DNA of 64,000 nt. Source: Siphonodentalium dalli. Lineage: Eukaryota; Mollusca; Scaphopoda; Gadilida; Siphonodentaliidae. The position numbers and the translations under genes were made by a program. The notes under the pieces are model-generated. The model was not told the DNA's origin. It worked only from the letters and a program-made list of their open reading frames with translations, and made no database searches. The stretch spans positions 34,100,918 through 34,164,917 of the forward strand of contig CP136062.1 in the NCBI GenBank assembly GCA_032622095.1. Reading direction: 5' to 3'. Positions 42,901 through 57,900 of this stretch are shown here, piece by piece; positions within the stretch are counted from its first letter, which is position 1; each line of letters begins with the position of its first letter.

Positions 42901-45900
42901 TGCTATGCCAGCCTGGGTAATGTCGCCTTCTACTAAGTTTGGGGAAATTTTCAACAAAATGGACGATATAACCCCATAACAAATATAATTTAACTATATG
43001 ATCAATTGTAAATATTCACATTACGATTGGGGTCGCCACTGTATATGTCAGCGAGAAACTAGCACAAATGATTTCGCCATCGAGGGTCATTTTAATTGAT
43101 TAATTTATAAGAATGCTGATGTGTGTGCTGGCCGAACGAAGGGTGTGGGTTAATACTTAATTTTGGGGTCGGGGTATGTATAGATGAGGCATCTAGATGG
43201 ATACGGGACTGTGCTTGATATATATGCGTGTGCTTTGCGGCCGTGCGTGTGCTATGTCGCTGATTATATTATTGAGTCAAGTATAATTGAAGCAATGAAG
43301 ACGTAACTGAGTTCCCGATTTCCATAATTTTTATCGATATATGTATATATACACTCAAATTGAAAGGATATCGCGATTGCGGATATAAAATATTGTAAGT
43401 GATAGTAGATAATTCAGAATTAGTTTCTTCTGAGATATTTGTCTGTATATACTTTTGAAGTTATGACTTCAGACCAACAGGAGTGTGCCACATGGAAAAC
43501 CCATTCAGATTTAAAACGTGAAGGTGGCATATGCCAAATCAGTGATTGACAGACTGGCATGAGCCGTGAGTAATCAATTGGTCAAAGACGCTAAGTGTCA
43601 GTCATTATCGAAAGATCTATATTACATGTCTATTAGGTTTAATTGCTTCGGCGTTATGACTCAACGTACACCTGTTATCGAGAATTGAATTAGAGATTTG
43701 GGAAATGAGATAGTGCCCTGTTTGATATATATGCTAAATGACCATGCCACTGGCATGGGTCAATATTTTCGCTTTTTGGCAAGTTCATGCCGTGAGATGA
43801 CAGGGTGCCTGTCTCTATGTCTAAGGGGTGGGCTGGGAGAAGGTGTCGTTTTGTCTGCCTTTGTAAAAAATTATCATGAGTTCTATCTAGATATTTGGTT
43901 TGAAGTTAGTTTGCATTATAACGCAACTAATTTGTATTTATTTAATTTGTGTTTAATATGAATTACGCCTTATTAAATTTATTTTTAATGTGAAACGTTG
44001 AACGTGTTCTACCTGCTTTATTGCATGTGAATGATATGATGCGTGTATATGTTGCGTATCTCGTGGAAGGGTGTTTAATACATTAAAGTAAAACGCAGTT
44101 CACATGTTAGTTGTGTCCAGTTGGCAGGTTAGATGTTTTAATGCGGTGGTTTGAATGAAGAGCGTTTCTGGTTGCATGGTGCACCTGTGTTATAGATGGG
44201 GCGGTGTATGCTTCGATGTAATTATAGGAGTTTAATGGGGAATAATTTGTTTTCTTGGATTGTGTTTAATGCAAAATATCACCATATGTATGGCTGTTAT
44301 GTAAATTTTAACGGTTAACGGTTAAATGTTATGTAAGTGTATATTGTTGTATAATAAAGAGTGTCTCGTATGCACGAATCTGTTAGGACCTACTACTCGC
44401 AAATACTGTTATGGTAGGCTATTTTGGCGCGAAATGTGTTTTTGTTTTGTTCCAACGCGTGTACCTGTGTGAAATGTGGAAATGGATGTTTGAAGGGGTG
44501 TGCAAAGTGTTATGTGGCAGAAATGATAAATTGAACGGTCACTCACCCGATTTCCAAGAATAATGATGTGCACGAATCTGTAGAGATGAATGTCTATACT
44601 GGAACTAGTAGGTGAGCTAACGAATGTTTTGTAGATGTGAGTTTGTGGGTGACGAAAGTTTGTCCGGAACCGTGTGTGAATTTTTATATGCGGAGAGCGA
44701 AGTAGTCTGCATGTGGCTGGAGCTGTGTCCGTATGTGAGTGTTTATTGTTGAAGTAACAGCGTAATCTGTTGTTGAGAAAACTCTGTTCGAAGCGTAGTG
44801 AATGGTTATAACTGGAGAAGCACTGTGGACTGTATAGTTGAAGAAGTTGTGTCCGAGCATGTGGCGAAGACTTGAGATATTTATGTAGAAGAAGTGTGGT
44901 TGAAATTGTACGTGTCTGTGTGTAATGTCGTATTGTCAATAATTCTCAACGCGAGAATATTGGTGATCACCGGATCTGCCAATATCATCAGGCTGTGTTC
45001 CGGTGGTTGAGTCGTGGTTGAGATTGTCTGGTTTGTTGGCCGTTGATTTATGCGTTGGTCTAGTATATATCTTGGCAGTGGTCGTCTAGTATGTATCTTG
45101 GCAATGGTAGTCTAGTAGCTGAGACTTCAAGCTGTGTAGAAGTGAGACGCAGAACTGTTCACTGTACCATTAATACTATGTGAGGTAATGGACACATAGA
45201 TATATATAGGTACAAGTCTTTATTACGTCGTGAATAAGATACAAGCAGTGTATACAAATATGACAATCGATGATCCTAATGTTAGAATAGTCGAGCCTCT
45301 ACGTATTAGAGGCTCGGAAGTGGAATAGGAAAAGCATGATATCTTGGGGAATTGTATTTTCTTATATACCATTTGGGTGAATACATACTGAGGTGTCTGG
45401 TAATACACATCGGGATTGGTCCCGCTGTTATGGTAATTTCCTATGACCATATTTGGGGAGCCTTCTTCATTGTGTTTAGGTCTTGGTAGGGAGTAAGACG
45501 TGTGAGGTTTCTTTCCTTAAGGAACCGAACATGGATATTCGAGTTTGGGGTATATATATGTCCTTGAATCAAGTTATGGGAATATAATGGGGCATGTGTA
45601 GTTATGTCACAACGTATAGTCCTGAGCGTCGCCCTTTATAAACTACCTGTAATATGTATAAACCGAGCTGGTAAATACGAACCCTTACCTGAACCGTTGG
45701 GCTGGCTATGTATGACTTAATCTTGGGCTGAATTTGTGTTTACATAATCCTTAATTAACACAATTTCGAAAAACCACGAAAAACGATCATTCAGATCGGA
45801 TAGATATTTAGACGTTATAATCTCTCATAATGCTTAGGAAAGGTATCAGCTGTTTTAAATGTTCTTTTCCGCGCAGCAGTGACACAAAAGAGGAAGAATA

Positions 45901-48900
45901 ATTGATTACCACTTATGAATGTCCAGGGATCACGCCGAAGAAGACCAACTCATTACTTTTCTCAAAACTTTATATACATTGTCTTCTCACGAAATATACA
46001 TTAATGGTCGCGTCTATGGAAAGTTAACTATATATAGTTATCAGATAGATAGTCACTGTTGCTTCCACGAAAATCGTTCCCATTGAAGTGCATGAACAAA
46101 ACGGCAAATTTCATCATAACACTGTTGGCAAATCCTAGATAACAATCGTCGTTAATCAAACACACACATCTTGCACATATCAAAGAACACAGTCTGAAGT
46201 GCTTACTGATATCTCACAATAAATTAGTTATATTAATATCTGTATTTAGCTACTTATATGTCTTAAATATATCTGAAATGATTTTATTTTAGATTCGACT
46301 GTACGGAGGCCCAGTTTACGCTTTGTCTGATATATGCACTGAGTGCTGTCTTGGGAAGAGACATCTGGTTGACGGAGGTGAGTAATTGCCAATGTTATTC
46401 TACGTTTAACAAGTGTGTTTGTAACTGTGGATATAAAGCCTCATACAATGTACCAATGATATGATAGCGAAAAATACTTAATCGCGGTTCACGATTAGAT
46501 AGCGAAAAATAATTAATCGCGGGTCACGATTAGATAGCGAAAATACTTAATCGCGGCCCACGATTAGATAGCGAAAAATACTTAATCGCGGTCACGATAT
46601 GATAGCGATTGCTATTCAAACGCAGTAAAACGTGTCACGCGAGATTAAGTTATAGTTCGAAGTGAGTATCCTGAGTTAATCGGAAGGGTGATAACTCTAT
46701 ATATAGAGGATCTACAAGGAGTCCCCAGTTTATAGCGGAATTTACTGGACGAGTCAAGTAAATTATATCTGGACCGTGCCTTTAAATTGGCGAGGTCCAG
46801 TCCTAATTTACTGGAAGAGTTTTGTAAATCCCGATATAAACTGGGAACGAGTTGTAGATTCAATTTATTACATGATCCAAAACCTCGACAAAACATACCT
46901 AAATCAACAAAACTAGCATCGGCTTCTGTAAGGCATGTAATGACGTTTCACATAACTATGCTTTGGTTATCCGCGTAAAGAAATAGTCCCAGATAAATAA
47001 AGACTCTTTGTCGTATGTAATGGCGTATATTAATGACATAACTTTTCGAACTCTTCATTCATTATAGTTTCTTTGAAAAATATTTGAAGCCATAGTATTT
47101 TGAGACGTAGCGTACGAAATGTAAACATGCGACAAATCAGAAGTCAATGGTCACATGGCACTATTTCCTGTTATTAAACGAACGTTTAACATCACAATTT
47201 ATTGATTGGGTTTATTGCATGGAATAAGGGTAGGATCATGTAATAAATATATTTATCCTCCGCTCACTACCTCTATTGCCTAAATAAAGCCTGCCTAATA
47301 AACGTTACGTCAAGGTAGCTTTATTAGGTCAACGTATATTTATTAGGTTAGTACTACTTTTATGACGTAATTTGATATGCAAATTGCGCAGGTAACTAGG
47401 GACGTAAACCGGCCTTAATGGCGCAAATGTGATTTCAGAACGTTTTCATCGTGCATAATTCACTAAAATAATTCGTAAAATGATATATGATTTAGCTCTA
47501 AAACATCTATAAATCATCAGAACAAGGTCTGCTTATAATAAATTTAAAAGGCCAACGAACTATTTCGCCCTAAGCTGCACTCAGGTTTCCCCACGTCATG
47601 AACGCTAATTGGTTTGCTTGACCTAATAAATGTAAGGCGTCATCGAAGTAACGAATGTAAAACTGAGGAAAATGACAGATTTTTCTCGCAAAAGGCAAGT
47701 TTTGTGCGATGGATATATAAAATATGTAGCTAATATCGTCGCTTAAACTGCTTATGTCCGCTCGGGGGATTGCCATATATTGGACTCGGCAGCTCGCCCA
47801 ATTAATGCTCAAATCGCCCTCACGGACATACACAATTTAAGCGACGACACTAGCTACATATTCTATATTTATTACATACGAACGACGAAATAACGGAGAT
47901 GTTTATGAAATAAACTTTGGTCGGACATATCTAAAATTTTACTATTGCAATCACTCTTTAAACCACCTGATACAGACCAATATGTTACTCGGTAGTAATA
48001 CAAAACTATTAGTTAAAATGCCTCAGTGCTAAATGGTATGTGGCATGCCACGCCAGCCGTTGAGGCATGCCAATATCCCATAATATGTCAAATATAGCGA
48101 ATTATCGAAATATGAAATACAACGAAAAAGCGACCCGTTATATTGATTATACAGATAGATAGTATCATTCTATTTGGTACCGAGGGGGATATTGTAAATC
48201 AGATACTTTATCTAAGATTGTGGGTGGGTGTGCTTGGAACTGGACGCCAAATCTTTAGAAACAGTTCTTCAAATATCTCCAGTTATTTCGTCAATAATCC
48301 TAACCTCGCGTGACACTGAGTCTCGTTACTACGATTGAATAGCAATCGCTATCGAACCGTGAACCCCGATTAAGTATTTGTCGCATTGTAATCGTGTTTT
48401 TGTTTTGTCACAAAGTGACAGTTCCTTCCTAGAGGATAACTCCAACTATAAACAACGTCGGATTGTTTTAAACGACTTCAAATGTAACGTTGTAACCCTT
48501 TTTAACAAGGTGTAGTGAAAATATTTTCATTTTTATATTTGGAGTTGTTCTCTGGTAAGTAAATGCTGTGACCAAAAAACACATATGACTTTCTAACCGG
48601 TGATACCCGGTTACAAATGCGTAATGCATATTTTTGGCGCACCAAATCTGGACATATCTACTTAATCAGAGGTGGTAACCAAACACGAATCTACTTTCAG
48701 GAATCAAACCAGCATGGGGCCTAACAAATATTCTGTATCTTATAGATAACTTCCACCTGGTCTTACACACTTGGAGATGTTTTGGTGATAGGATACGTGT
48801 GCGCATTCATCAGCAGAGCGTGTACTGTACTGACAGCCACGTGGGACTTGCATACAACTCCACAACATAAAGTACACGAGGTTGGTTGGTTGAAACCTGT

Positions 48901-51900
48901 TTGCTGCCGCCGAAATGTGACGCGTCACGTTCAACCGGTGCTGATAGGGTCACTTTGCATATCGAGCCTTAATATTTAAATTGGTTCATATTGGACTTAT
49001 TTGATTCTGAAATAATCCCGTAATTAACTTATACGGTTTATATTTCGTTGAAAGGCACGGACCACCGTGACCAAATTAACTTTGTTCATATTATACAGTT
49101 ATCGCCCGCGCGTGAGTGAGACATGGGGATTTGTCGCCAGCTCGAGACCAGAATGTCACCCGAGGGCCTTCAAGTCCCAGGGTGACATTCCGGTCGTGAG
49201 CCGGTGACAAATCCCCGTGTCTCACGAAGGCAAGGGTGCCAAATGTCTTGTTAAACGACCAACCCGCATGTTACTGCAAATCATAGCTCGAGTAGGCATA
49301 CATGTACAAACTTGTTAAACACATAAATGTATAGTAACTGCTTCGTTATGCATCTGAACATTGAACAAATAATGAGCAATGGAATAATGTTCATTTGTGA
49401 TTGTAGAAGTTGATCGTTACACTGCACCCACTCGCAGAATTGAATCCGTTTGCAGAGTGGCTCTTTGTCGCAGAACTTGATATATTCAGATTCATCTGCT
49501 TGTCAGATGGAGATACATCGGTAGCTGGTATGGGTTCCTGTGTAACTGTAACCGAAATGTTACCATCGCTTCCGTATATTATATTCAATGCGTGACAAAC
49601 AGTTTCTGATATATTCCTTTTCTTCTTGTCACTTACATGGCTTGAGTAGTGCCTAAGATTGCTTTCACTCTTATGCCCAGAAACACACAGTATTTGCCTG
49701 CTATCGACACCAGCTTGATCCAAAATCGTTATGCTTGTTGGACGCATCGAATGATTTGTGTATATTTGTGATAATCTCGCCATTTTGGAGATATTTGCCA
49801 TCAAACCACCGAGAGTGTTTTTCCCAATAGGCGAGTAACAGTACCACTTGGAATCATCCGTAAAGGAATCTCTCGGTTTTTGCCACAGACAGTCGATTTC
49901 AGAATTCACTCTTGAAATATAATGCTCGAAGGAAAGCACTGGGCAGTTCTTGTTACCTAAAAGCGAATAATACATGTACATTGAATTTAAATATGTTAGC
50001 ACGTGTACAATTGCGGGAGGAAAATATAAGTATATGTAGGTGTATAGGAAATGTAACATGAACAAATGCATGGGCCTTCTCTGTGATTTATTTCGGCAAA
50101 CACTGTATTGTAATGTCGATGGCGTATTCTGCAAGAAAGTGGACTATATATGTTAGTTTCATCGATAGTTCGCAGGTGCAGCCTATGACGTCACGCTCCA
50201 GGGACTGCAATGTAAGTTTCACTGCATTTCTCCCGATCGATATATATATAGTGTTCGGCTAAAATGCGTCGAGAAATATCCAAAACAGAAGTATTTCTCA
50301 GTGCTTGCTCAATAACTACATGTGACCCGTCATATCAAAACTAGTCGTAAGTCGAAAAATATTTTGTTTGAGGTATGTGCTGCATGTGCTTTACATAGGT
50401 CGCACACGTAATGTGTTGTTGCGGTCCAAAGTTATAGGATTTTGAATGGCAGCATAAACCGGTTCCAGATATAATCAGAGATAATCGCATTTAAGAACAA
50501 AGAAAATTAACTAAATTCTTAATAAATATACACCGCTATATGTCCAAATTACAAAAGCACATTAATAGACACAAACTTCACTTTTTGCTACTTTATGTCG
50601 ACAGAGTAGAACTATATACAAATGTGTCAGATTTGTTTGGATTTTTAATTTTTTTTTATATTTTATGTATTTACTGAGTATTAGAAATCCCGACTTACGA
50701 CTTGTTTTGATATGGCGGGTCACACATTACGATGCAAGTGTCGAAAAGGTAATCATAAATTAAACAAGAAAACCATAGTCAGAAATGGTAACGCCACCAA
50801 GATCATATTATTAGCCATAAATAGAACTAGCTTTCAAATTCCATGTGGGAAATTTTGATACTTCCATATATCAAGTGTTCCCGTTTCTCGTGTTATACAT
50901 TACATTCTTCAAGTTGTCTTTTTATTACACTAGCTGGTGGGCCCGACTTCGTCCGGGCTGTTTCCCATCTGATTTCCGGCGAAAGGCGCGATTTGACCTT
51001 GAATTGACTATTTTGAAAGTCAATGTCAGATCGGGGTCATGATTTGACCCGTCCAAAACACTCTCCGGAGAAAAGTACCCCTAGGTATCAAAATTTCGTC
51101 GAAATCCATCCGTTTTACCCGATTTTACCTTTGATTGGACATATTGAAGGTCAATGTCACGCCGGGGTCACGATTTGACCCGTCCAAAGCACTCGCCGGA
51201 CAAAAGCACCTCTAGGTATCAAATTTTGTCGAAATAAGTCCGTTTTACCCAATTTGACCTTGAATGACAATTTTTAAGGTCAAGGTCGGGGTCACGATTT
51301 GACCCGTCCAAAACATGCCCCGGACAAAGGTACCCTAGGTATCAAATTTCGTCGAAATCCGTCCGTTTTACCCGATTTGACCTTGAATGACCATTTTGAA
51401 GGTCAAGGTCAGATCGGGGTCACTATTTTACCCGTCCAAAACACTCCCCGGACAAAAGTAGCCCTAGGTATCAAGTTCAAATTCATCCGTTTTACCTGAT
51501 TTGACCTTTGATTGACCATATTGAAGGTCAAGGTCTCGCCGGGGTCACGATTTGACCGATCCAAAACACTTCCCGGATAAAAGTAGCCATAGGTATAAAA
51601 TGTCGTCGAAATTCGTCCGTTTTACCCAATTTGACCTTGTCAATTGTTTTAAAGGTCAAGGTCAGGTCGGGTCACGATTTGACCCGTCCAAAACACTCCC
51701 CGGACACAAGTATCCCTAAGTATCAAATTTCGTCGAAATCTATCTTTGATTACCACACGATCGCATGCTTTCCACTACAGCTTTTAAAGCGACCTATTTT
51801 TACTTTTACATCGACCTAATTACTAGCCTAGTACCCAGGCCAACATAAAAGGACAATCTCTTGGGATATGCATTGACTGAAGCGCGTGATGAAATTGCAA

Positions 51901-54900
51901 AGGAAAGTAATGACGGCGATTCCAAATGTGAAAGCGAAGAGAATCCAACACATGACACTGCTGTGGGTATGTAATGACTGAGGCGCGTGTTGAAATTTCA
52001 AAGGAAAGTAATGTACGTGACTCTATCGGTACGATTGAGTCAGGTACGAGATTACCTAATTACCCATAATCCAATCCCCCATTGGACAAAAACATATTAC
52101 ACCGGTGGCGGAAATTGTCGACGGACGTACTTATGTTTGGAAACCACTGGCGATGATTACCAACCTATGGCAAATTGGCAATATCTCAACTTGAATTTTC
52201 ATGTTCAGCATGCAGCTTGAGCTAAAATGCATTCTGAAATAGCGTCTTACATATAAAATTATGCAGCTTCTCATGTCTCAGCCACAAATAATGATAATCC
52301 TATTTTTTCGAACAACGTATTCGGAAACACACATGAATAGTACAACCACCGGGCACTCTGAACCAACGGGGCCCGCATCTTCGTTATGTCGCAATAATCA
52401 AAGCGTCCCTTTAAGTTTACAATTTCAGCATGTACGCGACACTATCGGTACGATTGAGTCAGGTACGAGACTACCTAGTTACCCATAATTCAATCGCCCA
52501 TTGGACCAGGCGTTATTCAATTTTCGAAAACATATTACACCGGTGGCGTAAATAAGGACACATTTTCCTGTTTCGCCTATATCTGTAATTCGACAGAAAT
52601 TTATATTGTACAAAACTTAACACAGATATTCCGTATACAACGGAAAGTATATAATCACTGAACTCAACTCTTTATTCATACATCCTGCCTACCGTTGCCG
52701 TGTCATCAGAAATGTCTCCTCTGTGATTTGTGTCAAGTTCATCAGGGGTGCCGGGTAGACGGCCACCAATGGCCACGGCACTCCACACAATACATATACA
52801 AATTGACATGTATTATAATGTATTAATGTATAATGTATTGTATTGTGGTATACATAACATTTATCCAGATCGAATCAAGTGACAATATCAGTAAACTGTT
52901 GTCGATATCTTAGACACGTTTCTACCTAATAATAGCGATGATCATAACGATGTTAAATTTGTGTATATATCCTTATGGTCCTTGAAAAAACGTTTTAGTC
53001 CAAACCGGAGTGCCATAATTCCAGATTTCTTAAAAGAAGTCCCATCTTGTTTCCTGGCGCCGGCATAAACGTCCCACGAAATATTCAGCCCATTCACATC
53101 AAAGTTGTCAAAATCTGGATTTTTACCATATTCCAGGAAGCATTTCGCAGCTCCATCCGTCCTTCTAACAGCTCCTTAATAAAATTCACAAAGCGAGTAA
53201 TTTTTTTCTCGAATCACTTGTTGTCGTATGCTTTTCGCGAAGAGAAAATAATGTCGATCGATGTAAGGGGCGTAACTCAAAACAACAAAGAATGGTTAAC
53301 ATTGAAGTGCTCGAAACATTCGGAATACGTTGGGCCCACGCAAATTTGGCAACACCACGGGTGTGTTTTTGTGTTTTCGTGTGTCTTATACAAACTGTGA
53401 ATTAGTAAGATTCGGGCATTTCCGTAGATTTCTCTGGAGCGGTCAACAACTCAAAAATGTTGACCTCGAGGGCAACAAGTTAGTTACAGGGCAGCACTAG
53501 AAATTGTCGTATATCGCGTGGTTTCCTTTCTACCAATCAGGGAACGGCAATTAGGGAAGAAGAATGAAGTGTAACAATGAACATATTTTGTCCTGCTAAT
53601 ATGTTCATTTAGAGCTTACGGTCCAGAATAACTAGCTCAAATAACCCTCGCTATACCAAACGATTCTCCTACTCAGTTATACATGTGTACATTGGAATGG
53701 TATAGTATGCATCTGGAGGGTTTTTATGAAAAAAATACAGAATGAATCCTATTATAGGTGAGATATTTTCAGATAATAAGTTAAACCATGGTCGTTTGTT
53801 GAGCTTATCTCCTATATATTTTGAGAACTACGTATATATATATGTGTGTGTGTGTATAATATATATCTGTGTATGTGGGTACTTCATAGAATCGAAAATG
53901 GCTGCGCGGATCGAGCTCAAATTTCGTATAAGTGTAAAAACACACGGGGATCGTCGACGTCGCATTTTGGACGAGCTCTGAGCACTCCTTGACCCCTGAA
54001 GTGCGACCTTTGTTTCGATACGATGGGTTTCGCTATCGATTCGCTCGCGATCCAAGAGGCGTAACTCTACATGTTTTATATCTGTTTATGTATATTTTTA
54101 TATCCATATTCACTTCAAACTGCTAAACCCGTTGAGCCAAAACTTGCTAATACCTTCCAAAATATAGAATTTACATTTTCTTATATATACATTTCTTGTT
54201 ACGGATGAAAATCTTAGTCTATTTTCGATACATTCATATAAACAAGCTATAAACATACACCCCTCAAATCGTGCTAACTCACGCAGCTTATATGGCTGCT
54301 GAATTTCAGTAAATACCAGGCAGTGCGATACGTCCCCGAATCTGACGGGACTTCCACTGCTTTCTCCTTTGACCATCTCGTAGAGGTGGGGGTCACTCCC
54401 AAGCCGTGAATGCCAACAACAACGACATTGTTGGCGACACAATGCTAATTTTCTCTTTACGGCAATGTCAGAATCTTTGGGCGAGAATTTTTGGGTGGCC
54501 ACCAAGCCGTGAATGCCAACAACAACGACATCGTTGGCATACCTCATTTAGGGACGGGTATCATAATTCCTCTTGATTAAAAAGACAGAATTAACTCATT
54601 ATAAAATGCGTGTTGCCCCAATCCGTGAATGCCAACAACAACGACATCGTTGTCATACCTCTTTTAGGGACGGGTATCATAATTCCTCTTGATTAAAAAG
54701 ACAGAATTAACTCATTAAAAAATGCGTGTTGTGTGATTCTTATGTCTGTCGTTCCTAGGGACGGGGGAAATTTTCATCGGGTCAGTTTGTACCTTAAATC
54801 ATAACTCTTTTAGGGATGGGTACCATAATTTCTCTTGATTAAAAAGGCACAATTAACTCATTGAAAGGCGAAAAAAATGTCATGTTTCGGACCAACGCCG

Positions 54901-57900
54901 CCAGTGGCAGGCTAACCTGCTAGTCTACTATATAATTTGAGACTTCCGTATATATGTATATATATATATGTGTGTGGGTACTTCATAGAATCGAAAACGC
55001 GTATACAGATTGAGCTCAAACTTATGTAAGTGTAAAATCCCACCGACACCGCCGTGGTCGCGTTTTGGAGAAGCTCAGAGAACCCGTTCTCCAAACTCAG
55101 TCACAAAAAACGACACTGCGGTGGTTAAGACATCAACGATCTTTATATTGACCTTATACGGAGGTGTTAACAATCAACGCTCTTTATTGCAATGGACGTG
55201 GCTAAACGACTGACCCCATGCGTCCGAAATACGGATGCGAATTCCAATTGACGTGGCTAAACGACTGACCCCATGCGTCCGAAATACGGTTCCGGACGAA
55301 ATGCAATTATCTCGACTAAAAAGGCAGAATTGATCTAAGAGCTCGAAATATTATGCAGAGGGATTTCACGACGGGATTAATTGACTGTCCGCTCTGAAGT
55401 TTAGGACGGGGAGGACGGGTACCATGAATTAACTCATTGAAAAACAAAGAATGCGTTATCTCGGAAACGGGTGGAGCTATCGACTTGAAATTTGCTATGT
55501 GAATGTATCTTGTCCCGGATACAAATTTTATCGGGTCGCCGAGCCCGTGCGACGCCCGTGCAGCGCGTGCGCAGACGAGATCTCGGAAACGGGTGGAGCT
55601 ATTAACTTGAAATTTGGTATGTGAATGTATCTTGCCCCGGCTACGAATTTTATCGGGTCGCCGAACCCGTGCGACGCCCGTGCAGCGCGTGCGCAGACGA
55701 GATCTCGGAAACGGGTGGAGCTATCGACTTGAAATTTGCTATGTGAATGTATCTTGCCCCGGACACGAATTTTATCGGGTCGCCGAGCCCGTGCGTGTTG
55801 TGTGATTCTTATGTCTGTCGTTCCTAGGAACGGGGGAAATTTTCATCGGGTCAGTTTTATCCGCCCGATGTACCTTAAATCATACCTCTTTTAGGGACGG
55901 GTACCATAATTTCTCTTCATTAAAAAGGCACAATTAACTCATTGAAAAGCAAAAATAATGTCATGTTTCGGACCAACGCCGCCAGTCGCGGGCTAACCTG
56001 CTAGTCTACTATATATTTTGAGAACTACGTATATATATAAATATATATATATGTGTGTATATTTGTCCTTTATAGACTCGAAAACGGCTGCACCGATCGA
56101 GACCAAACTTCCCATTTAAGGGTAAAAACACACGGGAATGGTCGTCGCGGCGTTTTGGAGAAGCTCTGAGCACCCGTTCTTCACTCCCAGTCACAAAAAA
56201 ACGGCACTGTGGAGTTAATCGCGTTGATAGTTAAAGAGCGTTCGTATCCGCAGTGTCGTTGATAAAGAACGTATGCGTGTAATGTGATTCTTACGTTTGG
56301 GTCCGGGCTGAGCGTGACTGTATCCAGACATGAGCGTGTTGAGTGAATCTTACGTACTTAGGGCTTCCTAGGAACGGGGGATATTTTCATCGGGTCAGTT
56401 TTTTCCGCCCGAGGTGATCTTCACCTAGAAACGGGTACCCACAAATGATATATATGTGTGTGTCCTTTATAGACTCGAACCGATTGAGCTCAAACTTGCA
56501 ACCTAGGGATACTTTTGTGCGGGAAGTGTCATGGACGGGTTAAATTGTGACCCCGACCTCACCTTGACCTTGAAAAAGATCAATTCAAGGTCAAATCGAG
56601 TAAAACTGGCGGATTTCGACGAAATTTTACACCTAGGTGCAGCATACGTGTCTCGGAAGCTGTTGCAATTGCTTTTTCGAACAAATCCATGAGACAAACC
56701 ACGATGTACCGTAAATCATACCTCTTTTAGGGACGGGTACCATCATTTCTCTTGATTAAAAAGGCAGAATTAACTCATTGAAAAAAAAATTTAAATTAAA
56801 AAAGTAAAAAGGCAGAATTAACTCATTTGAAAATTTAATTTAAAAAATGTCATGTTTCTGACGACTGCCGCCAGTGGCGGGCTAACCTGCTAGTCTATTA
56901 TATAATTTGGAACTTTTGTCTGTCTGTCTGTCTGTCTGTGTTATAAACTCGAAAAATTCTCGACCGATTCGACTCAAATTTGGTATGTGGGCCTACTGTG
57001 ATACGGGGAACAACATGGGTGGGTCAAATTTCACGTGCGATCGTGTCCTTGACCTTGACCTCGCTCATATACGCTCATATAGGCATGTTTCTGGACCTCG
57101 ACCGATCCGACTCGAGTTTGGTATGTAGGCCTACTTTGATCCCGGTGACAATAAGGGCGTGTCCAACGTGTCCTTGACCTTGACCTCGCTGATATACGTT
57201 CACATAGGCATGTTTCTGGACATCGACCGATCCGACTCAAATATGGTATGTAGTCCTACTTTGATCCAGATAACAATATGGGTGGGTCAAATTTGGTATG
57301 TGGGCCTACTTTGATACGGGGAACAACATGGGTGGGTCCAATTTCACATGGGATCGTGTCCTTGACCTTGACATCGCTCATATACGCTCATATAGGCATG
57401 TTTCTGGACCGATCGAACAACGTGGCGGATGCAATCACAAATAAATCACTAAATAGCTCGGACGAAGTCAGGCACATTCTGAATATTTCCAAAGGGAACT
57501 ACAGATATGGTATAAGGGATAAGCATACAGTCGAATTCTTCCACGATTAACGTATCTATTACGTTGTACACCAGCAATAATTTCTAACCAACCTGCCTCA
57601 ATCCATCGACTTGTTCAGTATAGCACCATGATTCCGATAATAATGTATTGAATTATACCCAGAACGCGATTTCGATGACAAAGTTTAGAATAACAGTTTC
57701 CCGATGAAAGTATCAACTTAAAATATCGAATATTATTGTTGACTACATATATGCAAATTAGCCAACACCTCAACTTGTGTTTTTTTGGAACTATTTGTAT
57801 AATATAAGATTAATGTCTGTGCGTGCGTGCTTGGATATATTCTTGCAATATAACATCAGGCAGGCGACAAATACAATGTGTTCTTGCTCAGCGGGCGATA

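Larger units (their letters stand above)
37576..45611 (-). mobile_element. 8.0 kb LTR element without recognisable gag/pol
   Basis: Flanked by ACGT target duplications (37572-37575, 45612-45615). Direct LTRs 37576-38010 and 45179-45611 start TGTGA and end TCACA and differ at few positions, so insertion was fairly recent. Minus orientation is indicated by TATATAAG within the LTR followed downstream by AATAAAG, and by a purine-rich GGTATGGGAGGTA just before the LTR at 38011-38023. A possible primer site, TGGTACAGTGAACAG, begins about 9 nt inside the other LTR. The 7.2 kb interior is T/G-rich on + and its largest frame (44409-44939, minus) shows no retroviral domain. It resembles the large non-autonomous derivatives (LARD type). 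Confidence 0.85.

Noticed and set aside
44409-44939. 176-codon minus frame inside the LTR element
   Set aside because: Residue composition follows the A/C-rich strand; no zinc knuckle, protease, RT or integrase motif.
53047-53400. 117-codon + frame
   Set aside because: No recognisable domain and no splice or repeat context that supports coding.
54110-54547. 145-codon minus frame in Helitron-like unit A
   Set aside because: Overlaps repeated noncoding blocks (CGTGAATGCCAACAACAACG) and has no RepHel motif.
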